NCBI RefSeq assembly: GCF_001649575.2
Contig: NC_051434.1
Location: forward strand, 14,457,850-14,521,849
Direction: 5' to 3'
Source of the DNA: Kryptolebias marmoratus
Taxonomy: Eukaryota; Chordata; Actinopteri; Cyprinodontiformes; Rivulidae
DNA: 64,000 bases
The notes under the pieces were generated by a model. The model saw only the letters and a program-made list of their open reading frames with translations, ran no database searches and was not told the origin of the DNA. A program made the translations under genes and the position numbers. This document shows, piece after piece, positions 34,063 through 45,670 of this stretch; position 1 is the stretch's first letter; every line of letters begins with the position of its first letter.

Positions 34063-36082
34063 CTGTGACAGACCTAGGTATATATACTACCTTTATCTCT
34101 CTGTCATGACACACACATGTCAGACAGTCTATATTTTGAAGTGGGATGAAACCAGTACTGCCTGTATAAAATACAGAAACAGGAACTATTGCAACTATTG
34201 CTTGTTTTCATTTCTTTAGCTAACGTATCATAAAAGCATATCCCTTACCACCTGTACAATAGTACAAAAAGAGCAAATGTATCCCCATTCTTTTAGTGTG
34301 CTTTGGGTACACAAATTATAGTACAAATGAAAGATTTCCGCATCTTTATTTCAGTTGAGTCCAACTCAGCCCAAACACCACCAGCCACAGTCTCATCAAA
34401 CAGCACTCATCTGTGGAGTTGAGATGTAAAAAAAAAGCTATTTAGAGGTAGACATCAGCCTTGAGCATGCAGGCGTCTTTGGTTTGAAGTAATAGATGGG
34501 CTAAATTCAAGACGAATAATAAATTTGTTGCTATCAAAAAATAGTTTTAGACAATAATTACATGTCTGTTTTCATTGAAATGCATCTTTTTATGATGCCA
34601 GAATTTGCAGAAGAGCTTGGGTTAGGTCATACTGGGTTCATTTGGGTTCATTTGTTACTGCTGTTTGGCTACATTCATATTCCTAGAATTCAAAATATGC
34701 TCATATTTAGTGAAGAACCACTGATTAATATCACAGCATCTGTTGCTACAGACTCAGCACAATAAAATGGACAATAAATGGACAAACCATGGCGGGATAA
34801 AAGTCTGCCTGTGCTTTCACATCTAATCTCTTTGGCTCTGTTAAAGTAATCTTAGGTCGGTTTTTAAATCAAATTTTATTTACTTGGCAACACTTATTAA
34901 TCATTTTCCCTCTTAAGCAATCCATAAAACATTTTTATATGATTTAACAAACTCAAAACACATTTGTTACTGCTCAGCTGGGGCTTTAGGGATTTTGTTT
35001 TGCACTTGTAAACAACCACATGCAGCTACAAATACCAGTGAGAGGCACTAATTGCTGGCACTTTATTAAAAATATGTTGATCTTAGAATAATAGAATTTA
35101 GAGAAGGTAGTAGCCAAAACAAAAATAAAAAAGATTTAATATATGCCCCAACATCATGTTTTGATTCGTTCCTTAGTTTGTGCTGCATCAAGGCTTCACT
35201 CCTGCTGACACTTTGATCTGTGCTGGCATTTATTGATGTGGCCCAAAGCCCATGTTAAGCCTCTCTCTGAGACAGTGTTGACCAGAAAGGAGGGAGTACG
35301 AGCAGGGTGGCAGTGGAGAAAGATAAGGCCATGTTGCACACCGGTGCTTTGCTTATGATGAAGTGGTCCGGACAATTACGTTAGTGGCACGACAAGAACC
35401 CTTGTCCTTCTACCTGTGATTCTTTCATCAGTCCACTCACAATCGCACACACACACCCTCCCCATCCCCCACACACAAGTATCGCCATATTACATTGTTA
35501 AAAATAAAGTGGAAGGAAGCAGCTATCAAACCTTATCAGGCCACCATTCGAGGATGTGTACCTTTGTGCATTCCACCTGTTTGTAATGCCTCACATGGTC
35601 TGCTGAAAGTAGAAGGAAGATTTATGATGTGGTGCCAGTCAGACCCAACACCTGCACACAACATGGCTCTGATGAGAATACCTGTTCACATTTTAATGAA
35701 GCCTGAAAAAGGAAATGGACTGGCACAGGAGATACGGCTCATGGTCCAAGTGTTGGCTAAATGCTAAGGATTCTGACTTTGATAGAGAACTGCAGGAATG
35801 AAGTAAAAACAGAAAGTAGCAGAAACATATAATTTGTAATAAGTATTCACGAGGTGTTTTGATTCTGTATAATACATTGCAGTAAAATGGACAAAAAAAA
35901 AGGAAAAGGAAAACTAACCAGCACATTTGTCAATTTAAAGAGACAAAAAAAAAATGTTTAAGCTTTAATTTTATGTTTCCTTACTTGTTCAGACTGATAA
36001 GAAGCCATATAATCACACATAAGTGTAATTCCTTTGCAGAAGTCTTAAACACGTTTCTTTTTTGTTAAATTTTGCTGTTAAA
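34063..36082. other. Mostly unique DNA; a GC-richer open block at 35495-35767
   Basis: The plus strand has 90 open codons at 35495-35767. The minus strand of the same block has a strong acceptor (TTCCTTCTACTTTCAG, about 35605) with a 41-base exon ending AAAG before GTACAC, and another strong acceptor (ACTTCATTCCTGCAG, about 35793). None can be joined with confidence to the minus-strand gene. Confidence 0.25.
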
Positions 36083-36086
36083 TTAA

Positions 36087-36715
36087 AGGAATAAATCAGA
36101 TCTTTTGAAGCAGCGTTCAGAGGAAAGCTCATGAACAATAATATCCTAACTACTACAGACAGCTTTTTGAACAACCTCACTTTGGAGAAATAGAATTAAT
36201 TCTGACTAGATTGATGAGCTAACAGCTAGTCCAAGTGGGGCCAAGACCAAAGTGGATTTCTGATATCTTTAAATAACTTCCATATCAAAAGTTTCACAGC
36301 AGTTTATGCAAACACTATTTTCTTAGCTTTAACACTACCCTAAATTTCACATTACATAGTGATTCTGGTAGAAATATTATAATTTTCTTGCTGGAAGTAT
36401 TCTGCAATGTACAGAACTCACTATAGGTACCTACTGCTGCTGCTGTTGTCCTTGCATATAACCATATAATTCAATGTAAATGGTAAATTGTTCTATCTAA
36501 AATAGTTTTTCCATAAAGCACTAGGACATTTTTGAGATTGCAGTATTTTTAGCTTGATAGTATTCCACTTTTGTCTTGGCTCCACTCAAACCTGTTAGTA
36601 CATCAGTCAGGTCAGAATCAAACTCTGTGTCTTCAAACTGAGGTTGTTTAAAGAGCTATATTTGACAGGTAAGATATCAATTGTTCACACACTTCAAGAA
36701 ATCTGAATTATCCCT
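36087..36715 (+). mobile_element. Family A element, complete copy with TTAA ends
   Basis: Flanked by TTAA at 36083-36086 and 36716-36719. The left end AGGAATAAATCAGATCTTTT matches the reverse complement of the right end, AGGGATAATTCAGATTTCT. Inner arms also match in inverse: GATGAGCTAACAGCTAGTCC and GGGGCCAAGACCAAAGTGGA on the left, their diverged complements near 36565-36640. The element is 629 bp with arms of roughly 200 bp, an A/T-rich centre and no coding frame. TTAA use points to a piggyBac- or Kolobok-type transposase acting in trans. Confidence 0.85.
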
Positions 36716-36734
36716 TTAATTCATTAGTATATTA

Positions 36735-36736
36735 AC

Positions 36737-36775
<39 letters not shown>

Positions 36776-36776
36776 T
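36735..36776 (+). repeat. (AAT)n microsatellite
   Basis: About 13 AAT units immediately right of the family A element. Confidence 0.95.
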
Positions 36777-38078
36777 AAAAAAAATCTCTAATTATATCCC
36801 GAATTTACCTCATGCATCCTGCAAATGTAAAAACCAATACAAAACTAAGCACATTACCAGATACCATTAGTATGAATGTTTTTTTCTTTTCACATCTGGT
36901 TTGAAAACTTCTCTCAGCTCATTAAACGGTTATAAATTGGGATATAATTCTGCCCCCACTGCAGCACGTGCCATTCTTGTTATGAGCTACAGCAAACACA
37001 GACATCAGCATCACAGAAGACAGCAACGCAATAAAATTGTCCAGATGGATAGTTTGACCTAATATTATCATGTCATGTGGTCCGTATGTTCTTCCCATCA
37101 TTTCTGTTGGTTTAGTTGTTTAGCGTCAGAAATACTCCTGAGATTATGGGGGCAGGAGGGAGGAGAAAGAACAAGATGCAGTGGAGTGTTGCTGCCCACA
37201 GGGAAGTAGGATTTGACATATGTGGAAGCACAGTGCTCCTTTGAGGGGTGGTAGGAGGGAGGAGAGCAGAGAGGAGAGGCTCCCCGGAGCTGTGGGGAGA
37301 TGGGTGTGATCATTCTGTCATAGAATATTACCGTCATAATGCATACACACACACACACATGTGCGTGCACTCGCAAACATGCACACACAATGGTACAAAT
37401 AGAAAACGGTGAATCTACAAACACACAGAGGGCGAAACAGTTAGGTATGATAAACTGTGGCAGCTCTTGTGCATGCAGACATACACTTCTAGATACAACT
37501 GCACACTAGCGACAGCAGTCCCCTTAGGTGGAGCCATATAAGGGGCTTCCATTTTCTGCACCAGCACCTGTCACCTGAATCATGCACAAGGAATAAAACA
37601 GTCACGTTAAAGTCGGCTCCCCTCCACCCTCCACATAGGCATTTCAAACCATCCTATTATGATAATTCAGGACCTAGAAACATGCTCAGTCAGTACTTGA
37701 AGAGCCACCAATTGCTTTGGCTATGTCCCCAGAAACTGATTTAAACTGACAAAAGAAACTACCTCCATCAAAGATGTTTTTGAAACTTGAGATGAAATGC
37801 TGAGCCTGATAAAAACAGACTTGTACACTGAGAGATCAGAATAATGACTGACAGATTGCTGACCCCACTTAGATTTTTTAATGACCCTAAAATGGGACAT
37901 TTTGGCCACTTGAGGGCAGCAGGACAAGCTAAAAAGTGAAAGTCAGGAATTTTATTACTTGACATATTGCCTTGAAAAGCTGTTACTGTAGACATATAAG
38001 TTGTAACATCAATCAAACTGGCTTTACAAATAAAATTAAAAGCAAGGGATTTTTATTTATTTATTTTTTTTTCATTTC
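36777..38078. other. Unique DNA with a (CA)n tract
   Basis: A CA tract occupies 37344-37360. The GC-richer block 37120-37320 is open in two minus-strand frames after a good acceptor (ATCTCCCCACAG, about 37292), but no donor or domain supports an exon. Confidence 0.3.
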
Positions 38079-38181
38079 TTGAAGACGTCTGTATTTTCTT
38101 GGTTGAGAAGCTTCTTGGGTGAGAAGCAAAACATCTTCACAAAACAAACAAACAAAAAAATAGTCCAGTTGCTTTTGACCG
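38079..38181 (+). repeat. Penelope-like retroelement tail fragment
   Basis: GAAGCTTCTTGGGTGAGAAG, AAAACATCTTCAC and TAGTCCAGTTGCTTTTGACC, in this order, match a word series I associate with the noncoding end of fish Penelope-like elements. The coding part is absent. Confidence 0.45.
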
Positions 38182-38382
38182 ATTGTATTAGAAACACCAC
38201 ATACTGGATGGCAGAGAATCCACACCAACATATCAGACTGGGCTGTTCAGAAGCTTTGTTAACCTTTGTGCATTGGTTAGCTTGCTTGCTATGAGGACTG
38301 TCCTAATAAAATGGCCAGTTTGTAAATATGTTGCAGTTACCAATTTAAATAAATCTTTGCATAAAGTTTGTTTACTTTAAGG

Positions 38383-38596
38383 CAGTGGTCTCCAATCCTG
38401 GTCCTCGGGGGCCACTATCCTGCATGTTTTACTTGTTTCCCTGCTCCAACACATCTGAGTTGAATCAATGGGTGATTAACAGGCTTCTGCAGGACATGAA
38501 GAGGTAATTTAACCACTGAATCAGGTGTGTTGGAGCAGGGAAACAAGTAACACATGCAGGATAGTGGCCCTCGAGAACCAGAATTTGAGACCCCTG
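38383..38596. mobile_element. Palindromic hAT-type MITE with target duplication
   Basis: The element starts CAGTGGTCTCCAATCCTGG and ends with the inverse of CAGGGGTCTCAAATTCTGG. It is almost one palindrome: TTGTTTCCCTGCTCCAACAC on the left pairs with GTGTTGGAGCAGGGAAACAA on the right. An exact 8-base duplication, CTTTAAGG, flanks it (38375-38382 and 38597-38604). The CAGTGG start and 8-bp duplication are typical of hAT elements. The family is abundant in fishes. It has no coding capacity. Confidence 0.92.
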
Positions 38597-38629
38597 CTTT
38601 AAGGAATGCAGACTGCCCAGTGTCTCGAA

Positions 38630-38990
38630 TGCCAAACCTTTAAACCAGAATCTTGCATGATCTGTTAGCGCTAAGATTGTGTGTTGGGAATGACTCTCAG
38701 CTACTATCGTGCCGCATTTGTGCTCAACATGCATAGGATTGACTGAGTTACAGCCAATTTTGTGTTGTCTAAGATCAATTAGATGTAGCACCATCTTAAA
38801 TCATGTTGACTCCAAAAGTTAATCATGTGTAGATACACACTGAATGATTGCGTTCTAAGAGTTTTATTTAAGTCGGAAAACTGGTCCATGAGATATTTTG
38901 CAAACAGACAGACAGGTAAACATAAACTCTCTCTCTCTCTTTCACACACACAGGCAAATGCATGATTGCTCACCATTATAAAAGGTGGAC
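38630..38990 (+). repeat. Family B dispersed repeat, best copy
   Basis: Includes GGGAATGACTCTCAGCTACT, ATGTTGACTCCAAAAGTTAA and AAACAGACAGACAGG, followed by CT and CA simple repeats (38926-38953). Other copies or parts lie at 5205, 8545, 45010 (plus) and 45405, 59050 (minus). Confidence 0.6.
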
Positions 38991-39930
38991 AATGAAAGGA
39001 GTCAACAGAAACTTTCCACATTAAAATCCTTTAAAGAAAATGACCACAAGTTTATGAATTTGCATACATAATTATTAAAGACCACTAAAAAAAACCACAA
39101 GTGGACAAAGGGATGAACAAAGTCTATGTGTTTTGACTTTGAGATTAAGCTACAGGGTGTTTTCAGAAGCACGACTGTGTGCATGAACACACAGCAAGTA
39201 CATGTTTTATTTTTATACACTGATAAATCTTAGTGGGTGAGTTTGAATATCATTATTTTTAGGGCAGTTTTGTTCCAAGGTTCTTAGAGAAGATGCATTT
39301 TGGAAGAGACAGGATTGCAGCACACATCCTTTAAAAAACAAAATCTATGGAGGTTGAGAGGGATTACAGCATTGGAGGGACCCACTCTCTGTTTCTTAAA
39401 TGTCACAAGAGCAGGGGAAAAAAAATAAAAAAAATCTTTAACACTACTGTGATGGCACTGGACAAGCACTATTTTCATTCTTGTCACTTTTTTTTTTCTT
39501 TTTGTGTACCACACGCTTTCTTCCATCCTGTCTCCCCATGTGGTCTTCCATCTATCAGTTTTCCGCCCAGAGCAAAATTCCAAGCTGTGATCTCTAAATT
39601 TCCATTCCAGGACTGATGATCGATCAGTCCCCTCCACGGAAAGATGTTCCACGTTGCATTCTCGGTGCAACGGTCTTTCATCCTCTTTATTCCTTCCCCT
39701 GCTATGAGTACCTCCTCATCATTTTCCACCTAATAATACCCCCCTCCCCCATCATTTCATCCCTCTTGTCACATCTCTCCCTCAGAATCAGAATCAATTT
39801 TACAACCATAAATGATGTAAATCTTATAAACGTTTTCTATTTGCCTAAAACATTTTTGAAGGATGCAGTATTTTACTTTTAACAAGAAAAAAGTGTCACT
39901 CAAGTGAATAAATCTTTTTTTCTTTTTTTT
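38991..39930. other. Unique DNA, nothing recognised
   Basis: Pyrimidine-rich around 39480-39790, giving long open frames on both strands but no domain and no matched splice pair. Confidence 0.3.
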
Positions 39931-40280
39931 AACAGTTGATTTTACATAGCCAGCAAAGCAAGGGGTTCAGGCTGTGACAGGATGCCAGAATGAAGGCTAC
40001 ATCATCAGTATTAGTATTCATGATTTAGAGGCATTAAACAAGTCCTTCATGGAGTAAACAGGACTTGCCAGTGGTAAAGCGAAGCCTTGGCCCCTTCTGC
40101 TATAAATTGCCTTCCTAAAAGGACACTTTGATATTCCAAGCTTTATTAGGCTGCCCTGTCTTTTGGCATTGTAAGTGAGAGTAAACTGCCATGGGGAAGT
40201 AGATTTAGAGGCTGTGGGTGAAGGGAGAAAGTTATGAAGATACGAAAGTGGATAGAACACAGATATGGCAGAGTTAAACA
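39930..40280. other. Candidate conserved noncoding element
   Basis: A repeat-free, moderately GC block with GCTATAAATTGCC and CTTTGATATTCC words and few homopolymers, ending at (CAA)n near 40279. Proposed only from its complexity contrast with the flanks. Confidence 0.25.
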
Positions 40281-40335
40281 ACAACAACAACAAACAAAAT
40301 AAATTGTTAATCAGCTTATAAAATATGATTTGTAA

Positions 40336-41013
40336 AGGGATTGTTCAAGTCTTTAGAAATAGAGTTTAATGGGAAGGTTATGAGCAACTAATATTTTAGC
40401 TGTGATATAAAACGTTTGAATGACATCTGTGTGGAGAAAAATAGTTTAACTCTGACTGAATTGATGAACTAAAGGCTAGAAGGAGCAGGGCCAGGACAAA
40501 AGTAGATTATTTGCATTGTAAAACAGCTCCAATCTCAAGAAGAAATTTATAGTTGTTCATACAAACTTTTGTTGTTCTTTTTATTTTTTACTTTTATCTT
40601 GAATTTTGCACTTCACAGTTATTGTTTAAAATATTGTGGTTATTTGTAAACCCAAATAGATGTAGCGGCAGCTAGGTTTAGTGCTTTCTATAGCCTGAAG
40701 CACTTATGGCAGAAATATTATAAAATGTTGGACTAACTGTGTGATGAAAAATTGTTGAAGGTGTAAAGATTTAGAAAACAGCATTTGCATAAATCTCCAT
40801 GAAATATTTGAGATTGGAGTGGTTTTAAGATGGCAGCAATGCACTGTGGTCTTGGAGCGGCCTAAACTAGGCATTAACTCATCAGGTTGGTCAGAATCCA
40901 TTTCTGTTTCTCCATACTAATGTTTAATGAGAGACAGTATCAACGATGGTAAGATAATATTTGTTTATGATCTTTCCATAGAAACTCCACTTTGAAAGAT
41001 CTGAACTTTTGCT
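40336..41013 (+). mobile_element. Family A element, near-complete copy
   Basis: The left end AGGGATTGTTCAAGTCTTTAG follows a mutated target (GTAA, 40332-40335). The right end, reverse-complemented, is AGCAAAAGTTCAGATCTTTC next to an intact TTAA (41014-41017). Length is 678 bp. Inverted inner arms include GAATTGATGAACTAAAGGC on the left and AGGCATTAACTCATCAG on the right. The centre contains a TGTAGCGGCAGCTAGG block shared with the copies at 4440 and 16050. Confidence 0.85.
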
Positions 41014-41163
41014 TTAAAGATATTGTGCTTTTCAACAACTTTGAACATTAGGTAATGTTGAATTTTATTGTGCTTGACTTGGAATCTTTAGAGTGGAACC
41101 CATATGATAAGTGTGAATTAGAGAAAAAGAAACATACATAACTTTTCTGAAACTAAATAAGAA

Positions 41164-41204
41164 TAAAACCAGCATATAAATGGTAAATTTATATGCTGGT
41201 TTTA
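41164..41204. repeat. Perfect 18-bp hairpin with 5-base loop
   Basis: TAAAACCAGCATATAAAT (41164-41181) and its exact complement ATTTATATGCTGGTTTTA (41187-41204) are separated by GGTAA. The pairing stops cleanly at both outer ends. No transposon ends or T-run terminator context explain it. Confidence 0.9.
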
Positions 41205-44200
41205 AAAATGCTGCCAATCAGGAATACTAAACAGCTAACTATCTGAAAGGTGTTTAGTGGTTTTTTTTTTTACATGTTTTTAAAGATACAAATTTAGAGT
41301 AACATCAGTGGAAACCTGCAAATGAACAAAACAGATGGTTAACCAAATGTCACAGAAAACAAATGGATTCTGTTCTGATAAATTTCCCCAACAAAATAAC
41401 AAGCGATAACTTGGCAAGTGAGGTGCTAACAAGCTTATGACTTTTTAAAAGGAATGTATTTTTTTGTTCAGTTCAACACATCATGGCCCAAAGCTTGATG
41501 CCCTGGTGGGCTTGAACGTTTAGAAAAAAAATAAATAAATAAATACATCGATAAAAACAGGTATTGACGATGTGTCTGGAAAGAGACATGGATACACTGT
41601 GAGATCTCTACTCAATCCACTTGTCTCCGGGTATCAATAGTAAAATGTCCCGAGGGATCAGCCCTTAGATCAACCACTTACTTTGAAGCTTTATACTCTA
41701 CAAAACCTGTAACAATTTGTTGCACTATTTTATGTTAACTTGCATTAGGGCAGGCTTACAGAAGATCAATAATTTCAAAAGACAGGAGTAAATAAATTAC
41801 AGTAAAAAGACCAGTAATGCTATGGTTGAAATGCAGCTACACTTGTTTCACAACAGAGGAAATAATGTTACAATGTTGGTTTTCTCCGTTGTTTTTTTTT
41901 TTTTGTTCTATTTAAAACACCCGAACAGTGCATCACTTATAGTCAAAAAGACAACAATCTTATTTATTTTCCTTCTCAAATTGGCATGATCTTGTGACCT
42001 ACACTGGATGTACCCTAGCTGTTTGCCTGATGACAGTTGAGCTTTAGGTATTTTAATTTAAAACTGTGAGAATAAGTCTACAAAAAAGTTAATCAGTACT
42101 TATAGAGGGTATGCATTGCTTAGACTACTATCCAATCTCATTCTGTTTTTGCTCCCATCAGTCAGATATTTATATGAGAAATTACATGATTCTAATTGAG
42201 TGGATTGAAATACTTGCAGTTCAAATGATACAACTTTATTTACTCTTGGGGTGTTTTAGTACATGATGGTTCTCTTTTATCATTTATAAAAATCATGTGT
42301 GACTGAAGAGTAGAATGGGAGACAAGAAAGTGTAAATCCACTTATTTTTGTCCTTTTGTGTGGCAAAAAATGATTGGAAATTAATTTTATTCTAGCACCT
42401 CATCAAAACCTGAAACTTTGATAATAAAAGAACAACAGCACCTTTAGCATTCAGTGACCAGGCAATCTGCACCAACAGATAGGCTTTTTTATGCTTTTTT
42501 ATTAACTTTTTTATCTGACATATAAATTCAAGCAAGGACAGACAGCAGAAAATATTGCTCTGCAATTTTCTAAGTTAACGGGGTTACAATTTGCATCCAT
42601 ATGATTTTGAAAAGTGGTCAAAATGATGACACTAGCCTACGTCACTATTTATTCTCATTGGTAACAATGTGAAAAGGGATTTCATTTTCCAGCTTGGACG
42701 ACTGATTCAGCTGCTCCTGAAGGAGACATTTAGATGTTTCTGCAGTGAGGTTTGTTGTAGAGACATATGGCTTTATTAATTGTGTCACTTTAGACAAAGA
42801 TTTTGAGCTAAGCTGTGGAACACCAGCAAATCTGAGCTTCCAGATGAGCCATGCTTAGACTTTATTGTTGCTGCAACTTAAAAAGACCTATCCAGGTTCC
42901 TTTCTGTCATGTTGTCAAAAGTCTTTCTTTGTTCAAAAATCATTATTTCAAATATATTTGAAATATATATTTCAAATCCTGCCTTAATTTAAGGGATTGT
43001 GCATTGCTTTAGCTGGTGTATTTTTGGTGAGATTTGATATTTATCCAACAACGTTGTTGATTCAGCTGACTATCCAGAGGAGCTTATCCATTTGTGTTGA
43101 CAGCATTCACAGAGGTAAGAAATTGCCAGTGCAACCCATATTATTACTGGATAGAGTTTTCACAGCCATGAACTAGTCTCATAATTAGTAAAATGATTGT
43201 TGTGTCAAGCATAATAATTTAATGTACCATAAATTGCACCAATTGGGACTCAAGAGAGAAAACTGAATACCATTATCAAGTTGCTCACTTAGCAGAAAAA
43301 AAAAATCTGTTTGAATTCCATGTGAGATTTTATATTTCTGCACTCAAAGCCTACCTCTCTGTATCTTCTGCTGGCCAATCTACTTGGTGGCAGTGTAGAT
43401 TCAGTATGTTAAATCAGTTTACTGGATGTAACTGTTCAATTTCCAAAGCCTCATTATCCAACTTTAGAGAACGAATAGGTTTTGCATTTTAATGCCTGTT
43501 TAGCCACTCTATTTGCTACTATGCATGGGCTGAAGTTAGAAGACACATGGAGGAATATTTACTGTTCTCACCATCAAGAACATACCATCCTGTACTTTCC
43601 CGAGGAAAAAGATAGTGAAAGCCAATTGAAATTTGTTTTCGTTTTTTTGTGGAAAGCGATTATACATATAAAAAAGTAACTGTCTAATTTTTTTTGGACT
43701 GAGAGCTGCTGTTAACACTATTAGTGTAAAGGGGTAATTTTAGCTCTGTATCAGTTTCAGCTTTCTGTAACTCACTTAAATAAACTCACCGTCTCACACA
43801 AACAAAGCATTTTTTAGCATGTATTATTGTTTGAAAAGGCTTCTTATAGAATATGCTCTGGTGATATTTTTAGCATTAATCAGTGATTTTCCTGTGGTCA
43901 ATGCTATGCATCACTCACCTTCTGTAATCAAGAAATGCGAAGAAGGCGGGGACAGACAGAACAGATTGCAGCAGGCCTTTCGCAGTAATACACAAGAATA
44001 AAAATCATCTGATTTAGCCTGTGTTATTTTCTGACTTCCAACAGTGGAAAAAAGAAAAGAAAGTTTGACTCTGACTGCAGAACTGCAAAGAAAAAGTGAG
44101 CACAAGAAGTAATGGTAGTGACCTTGACAATCAATATCAAAGTAAAAAAAAAAAAGAACAGACTAGCACTCCAGTGCATCCTAATGCTCCTCTATAGAAA

Positions 44201-45005
44201 TACTCCACAGTCCACACCCCCTTGTTTCACAAAACTGGAAGGGTTAAGTATGAAAATATATCCAAATGTACATCTGTCTCTGTGATTTCCTTCAGTTGTA
44301 TGAATTATGACTGTTACATTAACCCATCCAGATATATCCATGTCCTGTAAAACCTGTCTGATTTTATCTGCAGAGTAAAAAAAATGTTGAAGAAGCAGTG
44401 CAGAATGAAAATTAGTGGGGGAGCACATGGTTGCCTGAGGTTACTAAGCTAAGACCAGCACATGAAACCAAGTCAGCACTGTGCTTTCCTACACATAAGA
44501 ATGCCACTCAAAGCAACATCAATATTGCATTTGGTATAGATTACATATACAGTGCAGTGTCTGGCTTTATTCTACAGTGATATAGAAAAGTAGGCAATTT
44601 TGACTCAAATAATCAACAGTGTACAGTGATGAATGAGCATACAAAATTTATACATCACCCAATGTGTTTTAATAGTTTTCAAAAATTAGTAAAATTTATG
44701 AAACCACCTAAGATTTTCCTAAGAAGACTATTAGTTTTTATTCAATCTTGGGGTTTCGGTTAACATCAAATTCTCTAATGGTGGCCGTAAAGGCTATACG
44801 CCATGATGTCACTGTTTCAGAGTTTTTATTTATGGCTATTGCAATAAAGAAAATAAGTAGATTCTGATTTATGCAAAAAAATAAATAAATTTCTGCCACC
44901 TTTCATAAAAGATCATATTGTGTTGAGAAATAATAGCATTATAGCCACTTTAGCGAAATCTTAAAAAAAATATGTCAGGTACAATCTCATACTATATTGC
45001 AAGCT
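41205..45005. other. Unique AT-rich DNA
   Basis: Holds overlapping AT palindromes at 42945-42964 (ATTTCAAATA and its complement) and 42956-42977. Otherwise no supported exon or repeat family. Confidence 0.35.
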
Positions 45006-45009
45006 CTTA

Positions 45010-45300
45010 AGCAAACTAATAGCATGCAAAGTACACATTGAGGATGACTTTCAATTACTCAATTACAATTGGTAAAAAGAAATGTAAAAGAGATATAAAC
45101 ATTTATTGTGTTGGCTAAGGTCAGTTGGCTGTGATAGCTATCTTGAATGAGGTTGACTCCAAAAGTTAAACAGTTGTAGATCTACATCCAGTGAATAGTT
45201 TCTAAGCAATTCATTAAAATCTGTCCACCGGATTATGGGTTTTTGCTAACAGACAGACATCTGCACACACATACAGAAAAAAACAGTATTGCACTTCTCC
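45010..45300 (+). repeat. Family B dispersed repeat, plus copy of an inverted pair
   Basis: AGTTGGCTGTGATAGC, GAGGTTGACTCCAAAAGTTA and GCTAACAGACAGACATC follow the order seen at 38630-38990. It is followed within about 110 bases by an inverted copy. Confidence 0.6.
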
Positions 45301-45404
45301 AAAAGGTGAGATGCAGATAATAAAATTGGCAGTCAACTGCCAAAGCGAAAACAAGAGGTTCAATAAGTAAAACTCAACTTAGTGAAGTTTAACATCAATT
45401 ACAT

Positions 45405-45670
45405 CAATGCAAAAAGTGTACTGGATTAAAACAGTTTTTTTTTTGTTTTGTTTTGTTTTTTTGGGCTATATACATCAGCTGATTTTACAACTGATCACCT
45501 TTTTGAGTCAATCCAATTCAAAATGGCCGCCACAGCCAACTAAACTTAGAAAAGAACCAAAAAAAATTGGCTATAATTCTAAAATACATAAAATACATTT
45601 TATGTATTAGCTGAGAGTCATTCACAACACTTTTTCTGAGTGTGACATCTTGCAATATCACATTAAGTTG
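45405..45670 (-). repeat. Family B dispersed repeat, minus copy of the pair
   Basis: Read on the minus strand: GTGAATGACTCTCAGCTAAT, then TAGTTGGCTGTGGCGGCCAT and GATTGACTCAAAAAGGTGAT, the same series as family B. A T-rich tract (45436-45461) lies on its inner side. Confidence 0.6.

Noticed and set aside
34340..34435. Exon-like segments with good acceptors on both strands
   Set aside because: Both strands look equally good and neither has a proper donor; this shows how easily chance gives such signals here.
37098..37424. Minus-strand frame after a strong acceptor
   Set aside because: Two frames are open because the block is GC-rich and pyrimidine-rich; no donor or homology.
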